DNA of 64,000 nt from DATMQA01 sp035566895 (GTDB lineage: Bacteria; Verrucomicrobiota; Verrucomicrobiia; Limisphaerales; UBA8199). Under the pieces are notes generated by a model. It was not told the DNA's origin and did no database searches. It saw nothing but the letters and a program-made list of their open reading frames with translations. The stretch is from the NCBI GenBank assembly GCA_035566895.1, contig DATMQA010000110.1, forward strand, positions 15,949 to 79,948. Direction: 5' to 3'. Shown piece by piece: positions 49,359 through 57,225 of the stretch. Position numbers and translations under genes: made by a program. Numbering within the stretch: the first letter of the stretch is position 1; each line of letters begins with the position of its first letter.

Positions 49359-50903
49359 ATGACACCGAACCCGAATCAGCCGCCGGGGCCACTGAAAAGG
49401 GCGCATCTTGGCGTGGAGGCGGGCTTCCAGCCTGCCAGTGCAGACGCATCCTTGCGTCTTTTACGTTCAGAATGTGGCCGCAGGAATGCCGCATCACAGG
49501 CAGGCCGGAAGCCCGCCTTCACAACTTTGGTGGGAGTACCAGGACGCGCCCCCCTCAAACACGCGCGTTCGTACCCTGTGGTGCCACGCCGGGCCGCCCG
49601 CCTGCCCTCCGGGCTAATCCACCTCCTTGCTCTCGCGACGATGCTGTCGAACCCCGGGGCCCCGCTCCGCGCTCAGCCGGCCACCCATGCTCTTACTAAC
49701 CGCTCGGCAATCGCCGCTCGCAATCTTATGCTCAGCCGCGACGCGATGCTGCGTTTGCCCGGCAACGGCACCAGGCCCCTTACGGTTTACTCTCTGGACC
49801 CTTCCCGCCACCTCGTCACCACCAACCAGTTCGATCCCCGGGCTGCGCGGCCGCCGGTGAGTTTCAATCAAAACCAGCTCCACATCATCTCCTCAGACCA
49901 GCCGGGCTCAACCAATGCCGCGCGTTTAACCAAGGGCCGGATAACTCTTCCCTCACGGATCGGGATCGCGCGCGAGGGCGCTAATAATGATCTCACTCTC
50001 AATGTCGGCGAGCTGTTCCTGGTGGCCTCGGAGAGCCCCTTGCGCTGGGATGCTCAAAAGCGGGCCTACGCCACCGCCCTCGATATCGGCCTGGACTTCG
50101 ACCCTGCCTCTCACATCACCGCGCTCCCCGGCCCGGTCGCCTTCGAACTCCTCACCCGCAACGCCTCCGTGGATCGACCCAACGTCACCATCACCCGCGC
50201 CGGGCCGCCTTATGAGCGCGTTACCCTGACCTGCCAAAACGCTCGCCCCGACGCCTCCGTCACCGCCCACAACCCGCATATTCCAGACAAACCGCTGACC
50301 ATCGAATGCGCGCGCGAATTGGGAAAATTGACCGTCGAGCCCGTCACCAAAAAAATATTCGGCTACGGCCTCGGTACCACCAAAATTCGCGTCCACCGTC
50401 TCGCGAAAGATGATTTCGACTTCCCCGACCCCTCCGCGTTGACCGTCACCCTCGCCACCTCAACCGGAAAACTCAATCCCATGGGCTCCGTCACCATCGG
50501 CGCCAATCAATCCGTTGTCGAAGCCGAGCTCCGCTCCATCGGCATTGGCACCGCCGACATCACCGCCCGTTTTGGGCCGCTTTCCTCGACGGAGCATGTC
50601 ACCTTTGCTTTCCCCGCCACCTTTCTTCTGGCGGCCCTTCTGGGTGGCTGCGCCGGTGGCGCCGGCAGCATCTTTCGCCACCGCGCCCGCAAGCCTTCCA
50701 CCTGGCGCAAATGGATTCTCGAAGGTTGCATTGTCGGCCTCATCATCGTGGCCGCCGCCGCGGGCGGCATTGTCGTTTTCAACCTGCCCACGGCCGTTCT
50801 GGGCACTGAACTCGGCGCTTTTCTCCTCGCCGCATTTTCCGGCTACCTCGGCGCCCCCGTCCTCGACCGCCTGGTTCCCCAACCCCTCAAACCCGCTGAT
50901 TAA
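49359..50903 (+). CDS. membrane-anchored beta-rich protein (paralogue of 53439-54836)
   Basis: 514 residues from ATG 49359. The real start may be GTG 49578 or 49581, which gives a good signal peptide (VPRRAARLPSGLIHLLALATML, cleavage near APLRAQ); the upstream codons are encoded by a palindromic element (49417-49518) and look non-ancestral. A long periplasmic beta-rich part includes KIFGYGLGTTKIRVHRLAKDD, then two membrane helices near the C-terminus (FLLAALLGGCAGGAGSIF, CIVGLIIVAAAAGGIVVFNL) ending with GTELGAFLLAAFSGYLGAPVLDRL. The same blocks occur in the paralogue. No known domain was recognised; a BIG-like fold is a guess. Confidence 0.65.
   Translation: MTPNPNQPPGPLKRAHLGVEAGFQPASADASLRLLRSECGRRNAASQAGRKPAFTTLVGVPGRAPLKHARSYPVVPRRAARLPSGLIHLLALATMLSNPGAPLRAQPATHALTNRSAIAARNLMLSRDAMLRLPGNGTRPLTVYSLDPSRHLVTTNQFDPRAARPPVSFNQNQLHIISSDQPGSTNAARLTKGRITLPSRIGIAREGANNDLTLNVGELFLVASESPLRWDAQKRAYATALDIGLDFDPASHITALPGPVAFELLTRNASVDRPNVTITRAGPPYERVTLTCQNARPDASVTAHNPHIPDKPLTIECARELGKLTVEPVTKKIFGYGLGTTKIRVHRLAKDDFDFPDPSALTVTLATSTGKLNPMGSVTIGANQSVVEAELRSIGIGTADITARFGPLSSTEHVTFAFPATFLLAALLGGCAGGAGSIFRHRARKPSTWRKWILEGCIVGLIIVAAAAGGIVVFNLPTAVLGTELGAFLLAAFSGYLGAPVLDRLVPQPLKPAD
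49417..49518. repeat. 102-bp palindromic element at the start of the membrane-protein gene
   Basis: AGGCGGGCTTCCAGCCTGCC (49417-49436) and GGCAGGCCGGAAGCCCGCCT (49499-49518) are inverted ends with one mismatch. Inside is a second hairpin AGACGCA/TGCGTCT with TCCT loop and a trailing TTT. Encodes the peptide GFQPAS...AGRKPAF in frame with the downstream gene. Confidence 0.65.
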
Positions 50904-50937
50904 GTTATTCTCTCCTGAAACCATTCAACCCACCCCC

Positions 50938-51990
50938 ATGCCCATGCTAAAACAGCTCGATACTCTGATCGGTTTTGCCGTCGTAATGTCGGTCGTCAGC
51001 CTGCTCATTACGATCATCACCCAAATGGTCTCTTCACTGCTCGGCCTGCGCGGCAAGAACCTCGCCGACGCTCTCGAGGCGATGATCCTTAAACTCGATC
51101 CTGACATTAATAAGCAAGTCGCTGACATGGGAAAGAAGTTGGCCGACCAGGTTCTGACCCACCCCGTAATTTCGGACTCGACCCTCTCCATGAAAGGCTC
51201 CTGGCCGCTTCGGTGGAAAAGAGCTTCTTCCGTGCGGGCCGACGAGTTGCTCGAAATCATCCGGGATATGGCCGGAACCTCCGCAGCTCCAGCCGCCGCC
51301 CCAGCCACTCCCGAACAAGCCGCCGCCAAGCTTCTGGCAACCTTGAACGCCCCCTCCATCGCGACGACCGCTGCCATCGGTGCGCTGACCGCCAAACTGC
51401 CCGACCTCGCCCTCCAACAGGGCAATGCCGTAATCGCTCAGTTCAACGCCGCCACCGATGTCGCCCTCGGCAACCTCCAGCAATGGTTCAATTCGGCCCA
51501 GGACCGCGCCACACAGTGGTTCGCCATGCATACTCGCATTGTCACCGTTGTCGCTGCGATCCTCCTGGCCTTCGTGCTGCAACTCGACACTTTCAGGCTC
51601 ATTCAACGCCTCTCTTCCGACCCGGCAGCGCGGGCGAAATTGGTCGCGGCCGCCGGCGCAGTCGAGAAGCAGGGTCAAGCCGTCCTCTCCAATGCCTCCG
51701 CGACCAATCTCACGACCCTGACGAATGTCCTCTCGGAACTCCCCAGCCAATCGCTCAGCCAGGTCAGCCAGTCCGGCATCGAATTCGTCCCCGACCCCTA
51801 TCCGTCTATCTATAGCGGCCAATGGAGCTGGCCTGGTCCGCATCTGCTCGGCATCCTCGCCTCGGCTGCCTTGCTCAGCCTCGGCGCCCCATTCTGGTTC
51901 AATCTCTTGAAATCGCTCACCAACCTCCGGCCCATGCTCGCCCAACAAATCGAGAAAAATCCAACTTCGGCAGGGAGTACCCAAACTTGA
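50938..51990 (+). CDS. hypothetical membrane protein (three predicted helices)
   Basis: 350 residues from ATG 50938 (ATG 50944 also possible). Membrane helices at about 7-33 (LIGFAVVMSVVSLLITIITQM), 205-225 (IVTVVAAILLAFVLQLDTFRLIQ) and 300-325. A central soluble part is Ala-rich and helical. Proteins of this three-helix type occur from memory near conflict-system genes in diverse bacteria, but I recognise no named family. It lies between the beta-rich membrane protein and the TIR gene. Confidence 0.65.
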   Translation: MPMLKQLDTLIGFAVVMSVVSLLITIITQMVSSLLGLRGKNLADALEAMILKLDPDINKQVADMGKKLADQVLTHPVISDSTLSMKGSWPLRWKRASSVRADELLEIIRDMAGTSAAPAAAPATPEQAAAKLLATLNAPSIATTAAIGALTAKLPDLALQQGNAVIAQFNAATDVALGNLQQWFNSAQDRATQWFAMHTRIVTVVAAILLAFVLQLDTFRLIQRLSSDPAARAKLVAAAGAVEKQGQAVLSNASATNLTTLTNVLSELPSQSLSQVSQSGIEFVPDPYPSIYSGQWSWPGPHLLGILASAALLSLGAPFWFNLLKSLTNLRPMLAQQIEKNPTSAGSTQT

Positions 51991-52033
51991 GCTCTACCGC
52001 CACTAACCACTACCTTTCATGAACCCAACTCCG

Positions 52034-52068
52034 AATTTTCAATTTTCAATTTTCAATTCTCAATTTGC
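52034..52068. repeat. AATTTTC heptamer array
   Basis: Five units: AATTTTC, AATTTTC, AATTTTC, AATTCTC, AATTTGC, in the spacer before the TIR gene. Confidence 0.8.
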
Positions 52069-52219
52069 AATCGGCCACCCGCCCCTCTCATTAACACCGG
52101 GGCTTCAGCCCGGTGGAACCGCGCCGACGGATGAAACCAACCATCAACCATCGCTATTCCCTCTCCCCAAGGGAGAGGGCCAGGGTGAGGGGAAAGCGGC
52201 CTCCGAACACGCGGCCCCT

Positions 52220-52287
52220 CTCATTAACACCGAGGCTTCAGCCCGGTGGAAAAGACCGCTACCGGTGCATGAACTGTTTCAACAGTT
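52220..52287. repeat. composite repeat module (CTCATTAAC hairpin + AACTGTT palindrome), copy 2
   Basis: CTCATTAACACCGAGGCTTC, then the closing GCCCGGTGGAA half of a bulged hairpin, and 52 bp after the module start AACTGTT-TC-AACAGTT, a perfect 7-bp inverted repeat. Nearly the same module is at 54906-54974 and, decayed, at 57336-57400. Element copy 1 at 52087-52118 lacks the second palindrome. Confidence 0.75.
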
Positions 52288-52335
52288 TCCCCTCATGCAT
52301 CATCCATCATCCACCATCCACCGCGAAAGGATCAT

Positions 52336-53386
52336 ATGCCAGAAATCGCAATAGCCCCACCAGCACCCGCCGTTGAACCCACCATCATCGCCGCCGCGGC
52401 CCCAAGCCTCAATGGCCTGCCCGCCCCGCCGCTCAAAGTCTTCATCAGCTACAAAAGCCGCGATGCCCAGGCCGCCCTCGAAATCAAAAACAAACTCGAA
52501 GGCTTGGGCGCCGGCAAAATGGAAGTCTTCGTCTCCTGCAGCCCGGAGAGCCTGCCGCCCACCGCCAAGTGGCGTGATAAAATTATCACCGAACTCCGGG
52601 AAGCCCACTGCCTCTTGTTTCTCTACACCGACCCAAAGCAAACCTGGGATTGGTGCTTCTATGAAACCGGCTTTTTCGATGGCGCCCGGACTCCCAGCGC
52701 TCTGCTCTACGTCCTGCACGCCAAGGGCACCCCACCCCCCAAACCCCTCGAAGGCTTGCAAGGTGTCCAGATTGACCAGGGCGCCCCTCCCGGCGACGCC
52801 TCCACCTCGCTGCCGCTTGACGAAATGCTCGAGACGATTTTTTGCAAGAGCACCAACCCTTCCATCAACCCTGAATTTAAGAGTTCAGCCCAGTTTTATG
52901 GCCTCCTCAAAGACGCTATCTCCAAACCTTTCCTGAAGCCGCCCAATCTCCCCGCCCCAAAAAGCTTCCTTCGCCGCTTGCAGATTCTGCTCCCGCAAGC
53001 CTCCATTCAGCAACTCCTCGCGGGGGCCCAAATCCCGGCCACCGCGCGCGCCATCGGTGACGCGAATTCCTTGGCGCTCTTCAAACGCGTTGAAAAGGCC
53101 GACGGCTGGCTTTGGAGCGAATTGGAAGCCGACCTCAAAGAGCACTCCGTCCAGGAGGACTCCTCCATCCTCTGGGTTCAAAGACTGGTTTACGTATCGC
53201 TCCACGTGCGAAGACTTGAAACACGAAAAATACCTGTGGCTGGCCAAGGCCGGCCCCTACGCCAGCGTCGAGCGGCCCGACGCCCTCCTCGCCGAGCGCA
53301 TAGAATCTCTCGTCTCCCGCGAGCACGCCAAATGGGTCTCCACCAGCGAACAGGCCAAAGACAAAGACAAAAAAACGGATGAATGA
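52336..53386 (+). CDS. TIR-domain protein, C-terminus frameshifted
   Basis: Frame 1 runs to 53382. Residues 33-115 are a TIR domain: PLKVFISYKSRD, then CLLFLYTDPKQTWDWCFYETGFF with the WCXXE catalytic Glu110 seen in TIR NADases. The C-terminal 200 residues are a partly helical region without known domain. After SILWVQ (near 53175) frame 1 becomes Arg-rich nonsense, while the +1 frame reads DWFTYRSTCEDLKHEKYLW and further protein-like sequence to a TGA at 53384-53386. A single-base indel around 53170-53185 (natural, sequencing or programmed) best explains this. TIR proteins cleave NAD or make signal nucleotides in immunity; that role here is inference. CDS coordinates span both frames. Confidence 0.75.
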
Positions 53387-53422
53387 GATCACCCATCAAC
53401 TATTCACTAACCACTTTTTCTC

Positions 53423-53441
53423 TCTCAAATCTCAAATCATG
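53423..53441. repeat. TCTCAAA heptamers leading into the start codon
   Basis: TCTCAAA, TCTCAAA, TCATGAA; the ATG inside the last unit is the start of the 53439 gene. Similar modules with the same ATG are at 54881-54901 and 57256-57283 where no real gene follows the ATG. Confidence 0.7.
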
Positions 53442-54836
53442 AATGCCATTAGCCATCCGTGGGCGCAGCGCGGAGTCAGGTCCGCCATCCATCATCCATC
53501 ATCCATCATACCTTCCCTCCTGGCTGCCGCCCTCACCCTTTCCTGCGTCCTCATCGCTTCGGCCCAGAACGCCCGCGACTTTCTCGGCGGCCTCATCGGC
53601 GTCGGCAGCAACACCGTCACTACCGTCGGCCAGAAAGCCATGGACAAGTTTCTCATCTCGGTTTTGCCGGAGGACCGCAAAGAACTCACCAACGGAAACG
53701 TCTTGGTTCTTCAGGACGGCGCCTGGAAACCAGCCACCACCACCAATTCCCAGGCCGCCCCCAAACAGTATCTCGTCCGCAGCTCCTCCCCCGAATCCAC
53801 CCAGCGCAGAACCCTCTCCCGTGGCCCCATGCTCCTTGATGAAAAGGTCGTCCAGGACAAAGTCCCCGGACGTCTTGCCCTCGAAGTGCTCGAAAGCCCT
53901 CTTCCGTGGGACCCTCAAAACCAGGCCTACGCCACCCTCGTCAAAGTCGGCCTTCAAGCCCAAGACCCCAAAAACCATAAGCTCGACCATCCCATTACCA
54001 TCAATCTCAGCGGCAACGATGCCCAGCTCAAACCCGCCACCTTGACCATCAAACAACTCGGCGAGCAGGGTTTCACTTCCACGACCATTACCTGCCTTCG
54101 GCACGACAGCGCTCCCAGGGTCATCCTCCATTCCGATTGGGGCGAGCGTTCCTTCGATGTCCCCGTCGTGCCCCACACCAGCAAACTTAAACTCTCGATT
54201 TCCGAAACCAAACTCTTCGGCTATGGCCTCGGCACGGCCCAACTCACCGTCAAACGCTTCGCCGAAGACGGACGCGAACTTTGCGATTCCAACGCCCTGG
54301 TCGTCAATATCACGGCCGACCACGGCAAAGCCGATTCCTCCACCCTCACCATCCCTGCCGGCCTCAGCCATGCCGAAGTCAAATTGCGCTCCGTCGGCCT
54401 CGGCCCGGCAAAAATCGCCGTCGAGAGCGATTCCCTCAAAGACGAACTCGCCGGCGTGCAATTCACCTTCCCGCTCACCTACACCCTCGCTGCCCTCGGC
54501 GGAGGCTGCCTCGGCGGCCTTGGCCGGTTCTTCAAACAAGTTAAAGCCGGCCGGAACCAAAAACCCGACCCCAAGAAAAACAAAGCCGGCCAGCCGAAAA
54601 ACAATAAATCCCCCGCTCGCTATATTTCCGAAGGTTGCGTCGTCGGATTCCTCATTGTCGCCGCCGTCGCCGCCGGCGCGGTCATCACTCACCTGCCCAC
54701 GACCGTCGTCGGCACCGAACTGGGCGCCCTGGTCATCGCTACGGCTGCCGGCTTCTCGGGCGCGCCCCTCCTTAACCGTCTTAAATCGGTCCTCGGCCCA
54801 TTCAAACTGCCCCGCCGTGCCCTCAGCAAACCATAA
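53439..54836 (+). CDS. membrane-anchored beta-rich protein (paralogue of 49359-50903)
   Basis: 465 residues from ATG 53439. The first 25 codons include a CCATCAT heptamer array (read as IHHPSSII); the signal peptide is IPSLLAAALTLSCVLIASAQ. It shares with the 49359 protein the blocks KLFGYGLGTAQLTVKRFAEDG, LAALGGGCLGGLGRFF and SEGCVVGFLIVAAVAAGAVI, ending GTELGALVIATAAGFSGAPLLNRL. The predicted layout is a periplasmic beta-rich domain with two C-terminal helices separated by a Lys-rich loop (KKNKAGQPKNNK). Function unknown. The pair flanks the TIR gene, suggesting a duplicated module. Confidence 0.7.
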   Translation: MNAISHPWAQRGVRSAIHHPSSIIPSLLAAALTLSCVLIASAQNARDFLGGLIGVGSNTVTTVGQKAMDKFLISVLPEDRKELTNGNVLVLQDGAWKPATTTNSQAAPKQYLVRSSSPESTQRRTLSRGPMLLDEKVVQDKVPGRLALEVLESPLPWDPQNQAYATLVKVGLQAQDPKNHKLDHPITINLSGNDAQLKPATLTIKQLGEQGFTSTTITCLRHDSAPRVILHSDWGERSFDVPVVPHTSKLKLSISETKLFGYGLGTAQLTVKRFAEDGRELCDSNALVVNITADHGKADSSTLTIPAGLSHAEVKLRSVGLGPAKIAVESDSLKDELAGVQFTFPLTYTLAALGGGCLGGLGRFFKQVKAGRNQKPDPKKNKAGQPKNNKSPARYISEGCVVGFLIVAAVAAGAVITHLPTTVVGTELGALVIATAAGFSGAPLLNRLKSVLGPFKLPRRALSKP

Positions 54837-54905
54837 TCCCTTTGACCACGAACACGGCAGCCTCACCATCACTTTTGTTATCTCAAATCTCAAATCATGA
54901 AATCT

Positions 54906-54974
54906 CTCATTAACACCGTGGCTTCAGCCCGGTGGAAAGGACCGCAGCCTGGCGCATGAACTGTTTCAACAGTT
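54906..54974. repeat. composite repeat module, copy 3
   Basis: CTCATTAACACCGTGGCTTC with the closing hairpin half, then AACTGTT-TC-AACAGTT 53 bp after the module start; a CCATCAT array follows up to the next gene (55012). Same order of parts as copy 2. Confidence 0.75.
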
Positions 54975-55011
54975 TCCCCTCATCCACCAGCCATCATCCA
55001 TCATCCCCCTC

Positions 55012-55380
55012 ATGACTGAAGGTCGCCTCCTCCAAATCCAGGACTGGGAACAACTCGCCCGCGAAGCTGTTTTCCAACCCGCCATCATGGCCGCCCTCTG
55101 CCCCATCTCCCTTCGGCAAATGGAGCGATTCTTCCTGCAGCACTTCGACCAAACCCCGAGCGAGTGGGTCCGCGGGTTGCGCTGTCGCCTCGCCCGCCAA
55201 TTCATCTCCGAGGGCTGGTCCAGCAAAGCCGTGATCCTGGAACTGGGCTTCGTGGACGGTTCCCATCTGGGCCGCGAATTCAGGCGCTTCTACGGCGTCC
55301 CTCCCCAAACCTTCGCTCCCTTCCGCTCCCAAACCCCGGCCCGCCAGCAAGCCTGCGTAAGCCCCGGTTCTCGCTCTTAA
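55012..55380 (+). CDS. AraC-type mini regulator (paralogue of 46329-46844)
   Basis: 122 residues, one AraC-type DNA-binding module: ISLRQMERFFLQHFDQTPSEWVRGLRCRLARQFI and WSSKAVILELGFVDGSHLGREFRRFYGVPPQ. No ligand or receiver domain. Over about 95 residues it is clearly homologous to the regulator at 46329, including the DW start and the QTP/ELGF blocks. The site-2 tandem repeats and promoter lie 550 bp downstream, mirroring the arrangement after the first regulator. Confidence 0.85.
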   Translation: MTEGRLLQIQDWEQLAREAVFQPAIMAALCPISLRQMERFFLQHFDQTPSEWVRGLRCRLARQFISEGWSSKAVILELGFVDGSHLGREFRRFYGVPPQTFAPFRSQTPARQQACVSPGSRS

Positions 55381-55510
55381 CGCTTCAGTCCTTGTCATTG
55401 CCCACAACTTGCAGGAAGCGATTTGTGAGCACGACTGGTGGACCGCGCGCGCACAAGATCAGACAAACCGCAGAGACGCGATAAGCGCAGAGCGGAAACC
55501 CGCGACCAAA

Positions 55511-55644
55511 GTAGCGCAGATTTGGAATCTGCTGTATCGCCGATTTGCAATCGGCAGGCCTCCGAACTTCCACAAGATCCAGGAGATGTCCGGCGGCCAG
55601 CAGATTAGAAATCTGCGATACAGCAGATTCCAAATCTGCGCTAC
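55511..55644. repeat. 134-bp element with 36-bp inverted arms
   Basis: Left arm 55511-55546 starts GTAGCGCAGATTTGG; right arm 55609-55644 is its reverse complement with one mismatch. The 62-bp centre contains further CGATTTGCAATCGGC palindromic sequence. No open frame of interest inside. Confidence 0.8.
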
Positions 55645-55807
55645 GGGGTTGGCCGCAGACCCCGAAAAATCCTCACAGGCTGCGAGCAAGTTGGGCTATT
55701 GCAGTGCAGACACGCGATGCGGAGATTCGAGTTTTCGCCCGAGGGCTCCCGATGATGCGGCAAGAGTCCTCATCCCCTTGCCTTCCCCATTTACGTTTTA
55801 CGCCTCC

Positions 55808-55920
55808 CCGCTTCCCGCTTCCCGTCTCTCGTTCACGTTTCACGTTTCACGCATCACGCATCATGCATCACTTCCCGCTCCCCCCATCAATCCACCCATC
55901 CATCATCCACCATCCATCAT
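55808..55920. repeat. two drifting heptamer arrays
   Basis: Array 1 (55808-55877): CCGCTTC, CCGCTTC, CCGTCTC, TCGTTCA, CGTTTCA, CGTTTCA, CGCATCA, CGCATCA, TGCATCA, CTTCCCG. The unit drifts gradually while the period stays 7. Array 2 (55900-55920): CCATCAT, CCACCAT, CCATCAT. Confidence 0.8.
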
Positions 55921-55931
55921 CCGCCCCCTCA

Positions 55932-55969
55932 TGTCGCCCTAATACCCTGATGTCGCCTTTTTACCCTAG
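55932..55969 (+). promoter_or_regulatory. tandem 19-bp direct repeats, putative AraC-type operator (site 2)
   Basis: TGTCGCCCTAATACCCTGA and TGTCGCCTTTTTACCCTAG; period 19. Shares GTCGC, T9, AC13-14 and T17 with site 1 (46774-46811). Ends 7 bp before the -35 at 55977. Confidence 0.7.
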
Positions 55970-55976
55970 CCCGGAA

Positions 55977-56005
55977 TTGGCACCGCACCGCCCTCCGCCT
56001 AAAGT
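55977..56005 (+). promoter_or_regulatory. promoter for the 56194 gene group (site 2)
   Basis: TTGGCA (55977-55982), 17-bp spacer, TAAAGT (56000-56005). The -10 starts 49 bp after the start of the second operator unit, identical to site 1. Predicted leader of about 180 nt before the 56194 gene. Confidence 0.55.
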
Positions 56006-56193
56006 AAAAATCGAATTTCCCAGTGGTCGGTCAGGCGCAACTCTGATGTTGGCACTATCAACAACAGTACCGCTCATTAACGAAGACAGGTCCTCTCCGG
56101 CTTCGAGGGCGGCGCCGCCGGCGTCCATTCCGTCCGCGTTGACGATGGCAACCCCGGTCCAGACTTTCTGCGTCAAATGGTGAAAGGAAACCC

Positions 56194-56454
56194 ATGAACA
56201 AGCTCCTGGAATTTGTACAAGAAGACAACGGCGGCTTCTCGGCCACGCGCCTCGCCTTCCTGCTTTGGACGGCGGGTGTCCTCGCGGTGTGGATTATCAG
56301 CAGCCTGGCCGAGCGGACCCTCGCCCACGTCGATCCCAGCGTCACCACCATCATTGGCATCCTGATGACCGGCAAGGTCGTCCAAAAATTTGGAGAAAAA
56401 CCGGATGCGTCGGCCACCGGAAATCCACCCGTTCCCGGCCAGCCTAAAACCTGA
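56194..56454 (+). CDS. small membrane protein with two helices
   Basis: 86 residues: RLAFLLWTAGVLAVWIISSLA and TTIIGILMTGKVVQKFG, a short acidic start (MNKLLEFVQEDNGGFS) and a Pro-rich end. A GAAAGGAAACCC stretch gives a Shine-Dalgarno. It resembles holin-like or phage-related small membrane proteins, but size alone cannot prove that. First gene after promoter site 2. Confidence 0.6.
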   Translation: MNKLLEFVQEDNGGFSATRLAFLLWTAGVLAVWIISSLAERTLAHVDPSVTTIIGILMTGKVVQKFGEKPDASATGNPPVPGQPKT

Positions 56455-56484
56455 TCAACGACCGTTATAACCCTCGAAGATCTC

Positions 56485-57225
56485 ATGGACGAAATCAAAC
56501 GCCTTGAGCAAAAGGTGGGTCCAGACCAGAAAGACGCCTGGGATAAATGGCAGGTCATCGGCACTCTCCTGGGCAGCGTGCTGGTGCCGGTCGCCCTCGC
56601 TGTCACCGGTTTCCATTTCTCCAGCACCCTCACCGCGCAACAAATCAAATCCAGCGAACAGATGGCCATTCAGCAGCTCCGCTCCAGCGAAGAAGCGACA
56701 ACCAACAACCTGCGCCTTGGCCAGTATCAGATCGTCGCCGGCCTGATGAAATCGCTGGTCAGCCCGGACACTAACGAACGCAAGCAAGCTATCAATTTCG
56801 TCTTTATTGTCATGCATGACCATGAGGACGAGGCCCATCAGCTCGTTTACCGGCTTTCCGTCTCCGACGCGGACCCGGCGGTGCGGGCCTACGCCGCTGA
56901 CACGCTCGATGCCAGGGCGAATGAGCTCGCCTCCGATGCGTTCAGCTCCGATCAACAGGTTAGCCAGGCGGCTCAAACCCGCCTGACCAACGCCTGGAGA
57001 GGCGACTCGCGCGTGACCAAGAGCGTCCTCGCCGCCGTGGAAAAGAGTGCTACCAATACCAGCTCGTTCGCCAATGGTGTCGATGTGCTGGCCGCCCTCG
57101 ATGCCGGGCAACTCCAACAGCATTCGAACGACGTGGCCAGGTTCATCCACCGTGTTCCCACCAACACCTCCCAACTCCAGCGCAGTGTCAACCTGCTAAG
57201 GACTAAGCTTCGCGACCGGGATTAA
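56485..57225 (+). CDS. single-helix membrane protein with helical soluble domain
   Basis: 246 residues. One membrane helix at about 24-44 (VIGTLLGSVLVPVALAVTGF), then a coiled-coil-like part (SSEQMAIQQLRSSEEATTNNL) and a HEAT-like helical domain (KQAINFVFIVMHDHEDEAHQLVYRL, AVRAYAADTLDARANEL). The C-terminal half has no named domain. It follows the 86-residue protein by 30 bp and probably shares its transcript. Confidence 0.65.
   Translation: MDEIKRLEQKVGPDQKDAWDKWQVIGTLLGSVLVPVALAVTGFHFSSTLTAQQIKSSEQMAIQQLRSSEEATTNNLRLGQYQIVAGLMKSLVSPDTNERKQAINFVFIVMHDHEDEAHQLVYRLSVSDADPAVRAYAADTLDARANELASDAFSSDQQVSQAAQTRLTNAWRGDSRVTKSVLAAVEKSATNTSSFANGVDVLAALDAGQLQQHSNDVARFIHRVPTNTSQLQRSVNLLRTKLRDRD

Larger units (their letters stand above)
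51991..52335. other. repeat-filled intergenic region upstream of the TIR gene
   Basis: No gene is supported. Contains, in order: an AATTTTC heptamer array (52034-52068), CTCATTAAC element copy 1 (52087-52118), palindrome CCCTCTCCC/GGGAGAGGG (52159-52179), CTCATTAAC element copy 2 with AACTGTT palindrome (52220-52287), and a CCATCAT heptamer array to 52322. Confidence 0.6.
55381..56193. other. non-coding, repeat-rich 0.8-kb region
   Basis: No gene is supported. In order it holds: a 134-bp element with 36-bp inverted arms (55511-55644), heptamer arrays (55808-55877 and 55900-55920), tandem operator-like repeats (55932-55969), a promoter (55977-56005), and a 38-codon open relic ending in GNPGPDFLRQMVKGNP whose stop overlaps the next ATG by CCATGA. 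The relic lacks a start codon. Confidence 0.6.

Noticed and set aside
53499..54893. Antisense open frame (464 codons) opposite the second beta-rich membrane protein
   Set aside because: Shadow; the plus-strand product has a signal peptide and a paralogue in the window.
43878..55920. CCATCAT arrays considered as a CRISPR array
   Set aside because: Units are 7 bp without spacers; there are no cas genes in the window.
55409..55942. Plus-strand 177-codon frame after the second AraC gene
   Set aside because: It reads through a 36-bp inverted-repeat element and heptamer arrays and has no protein character.
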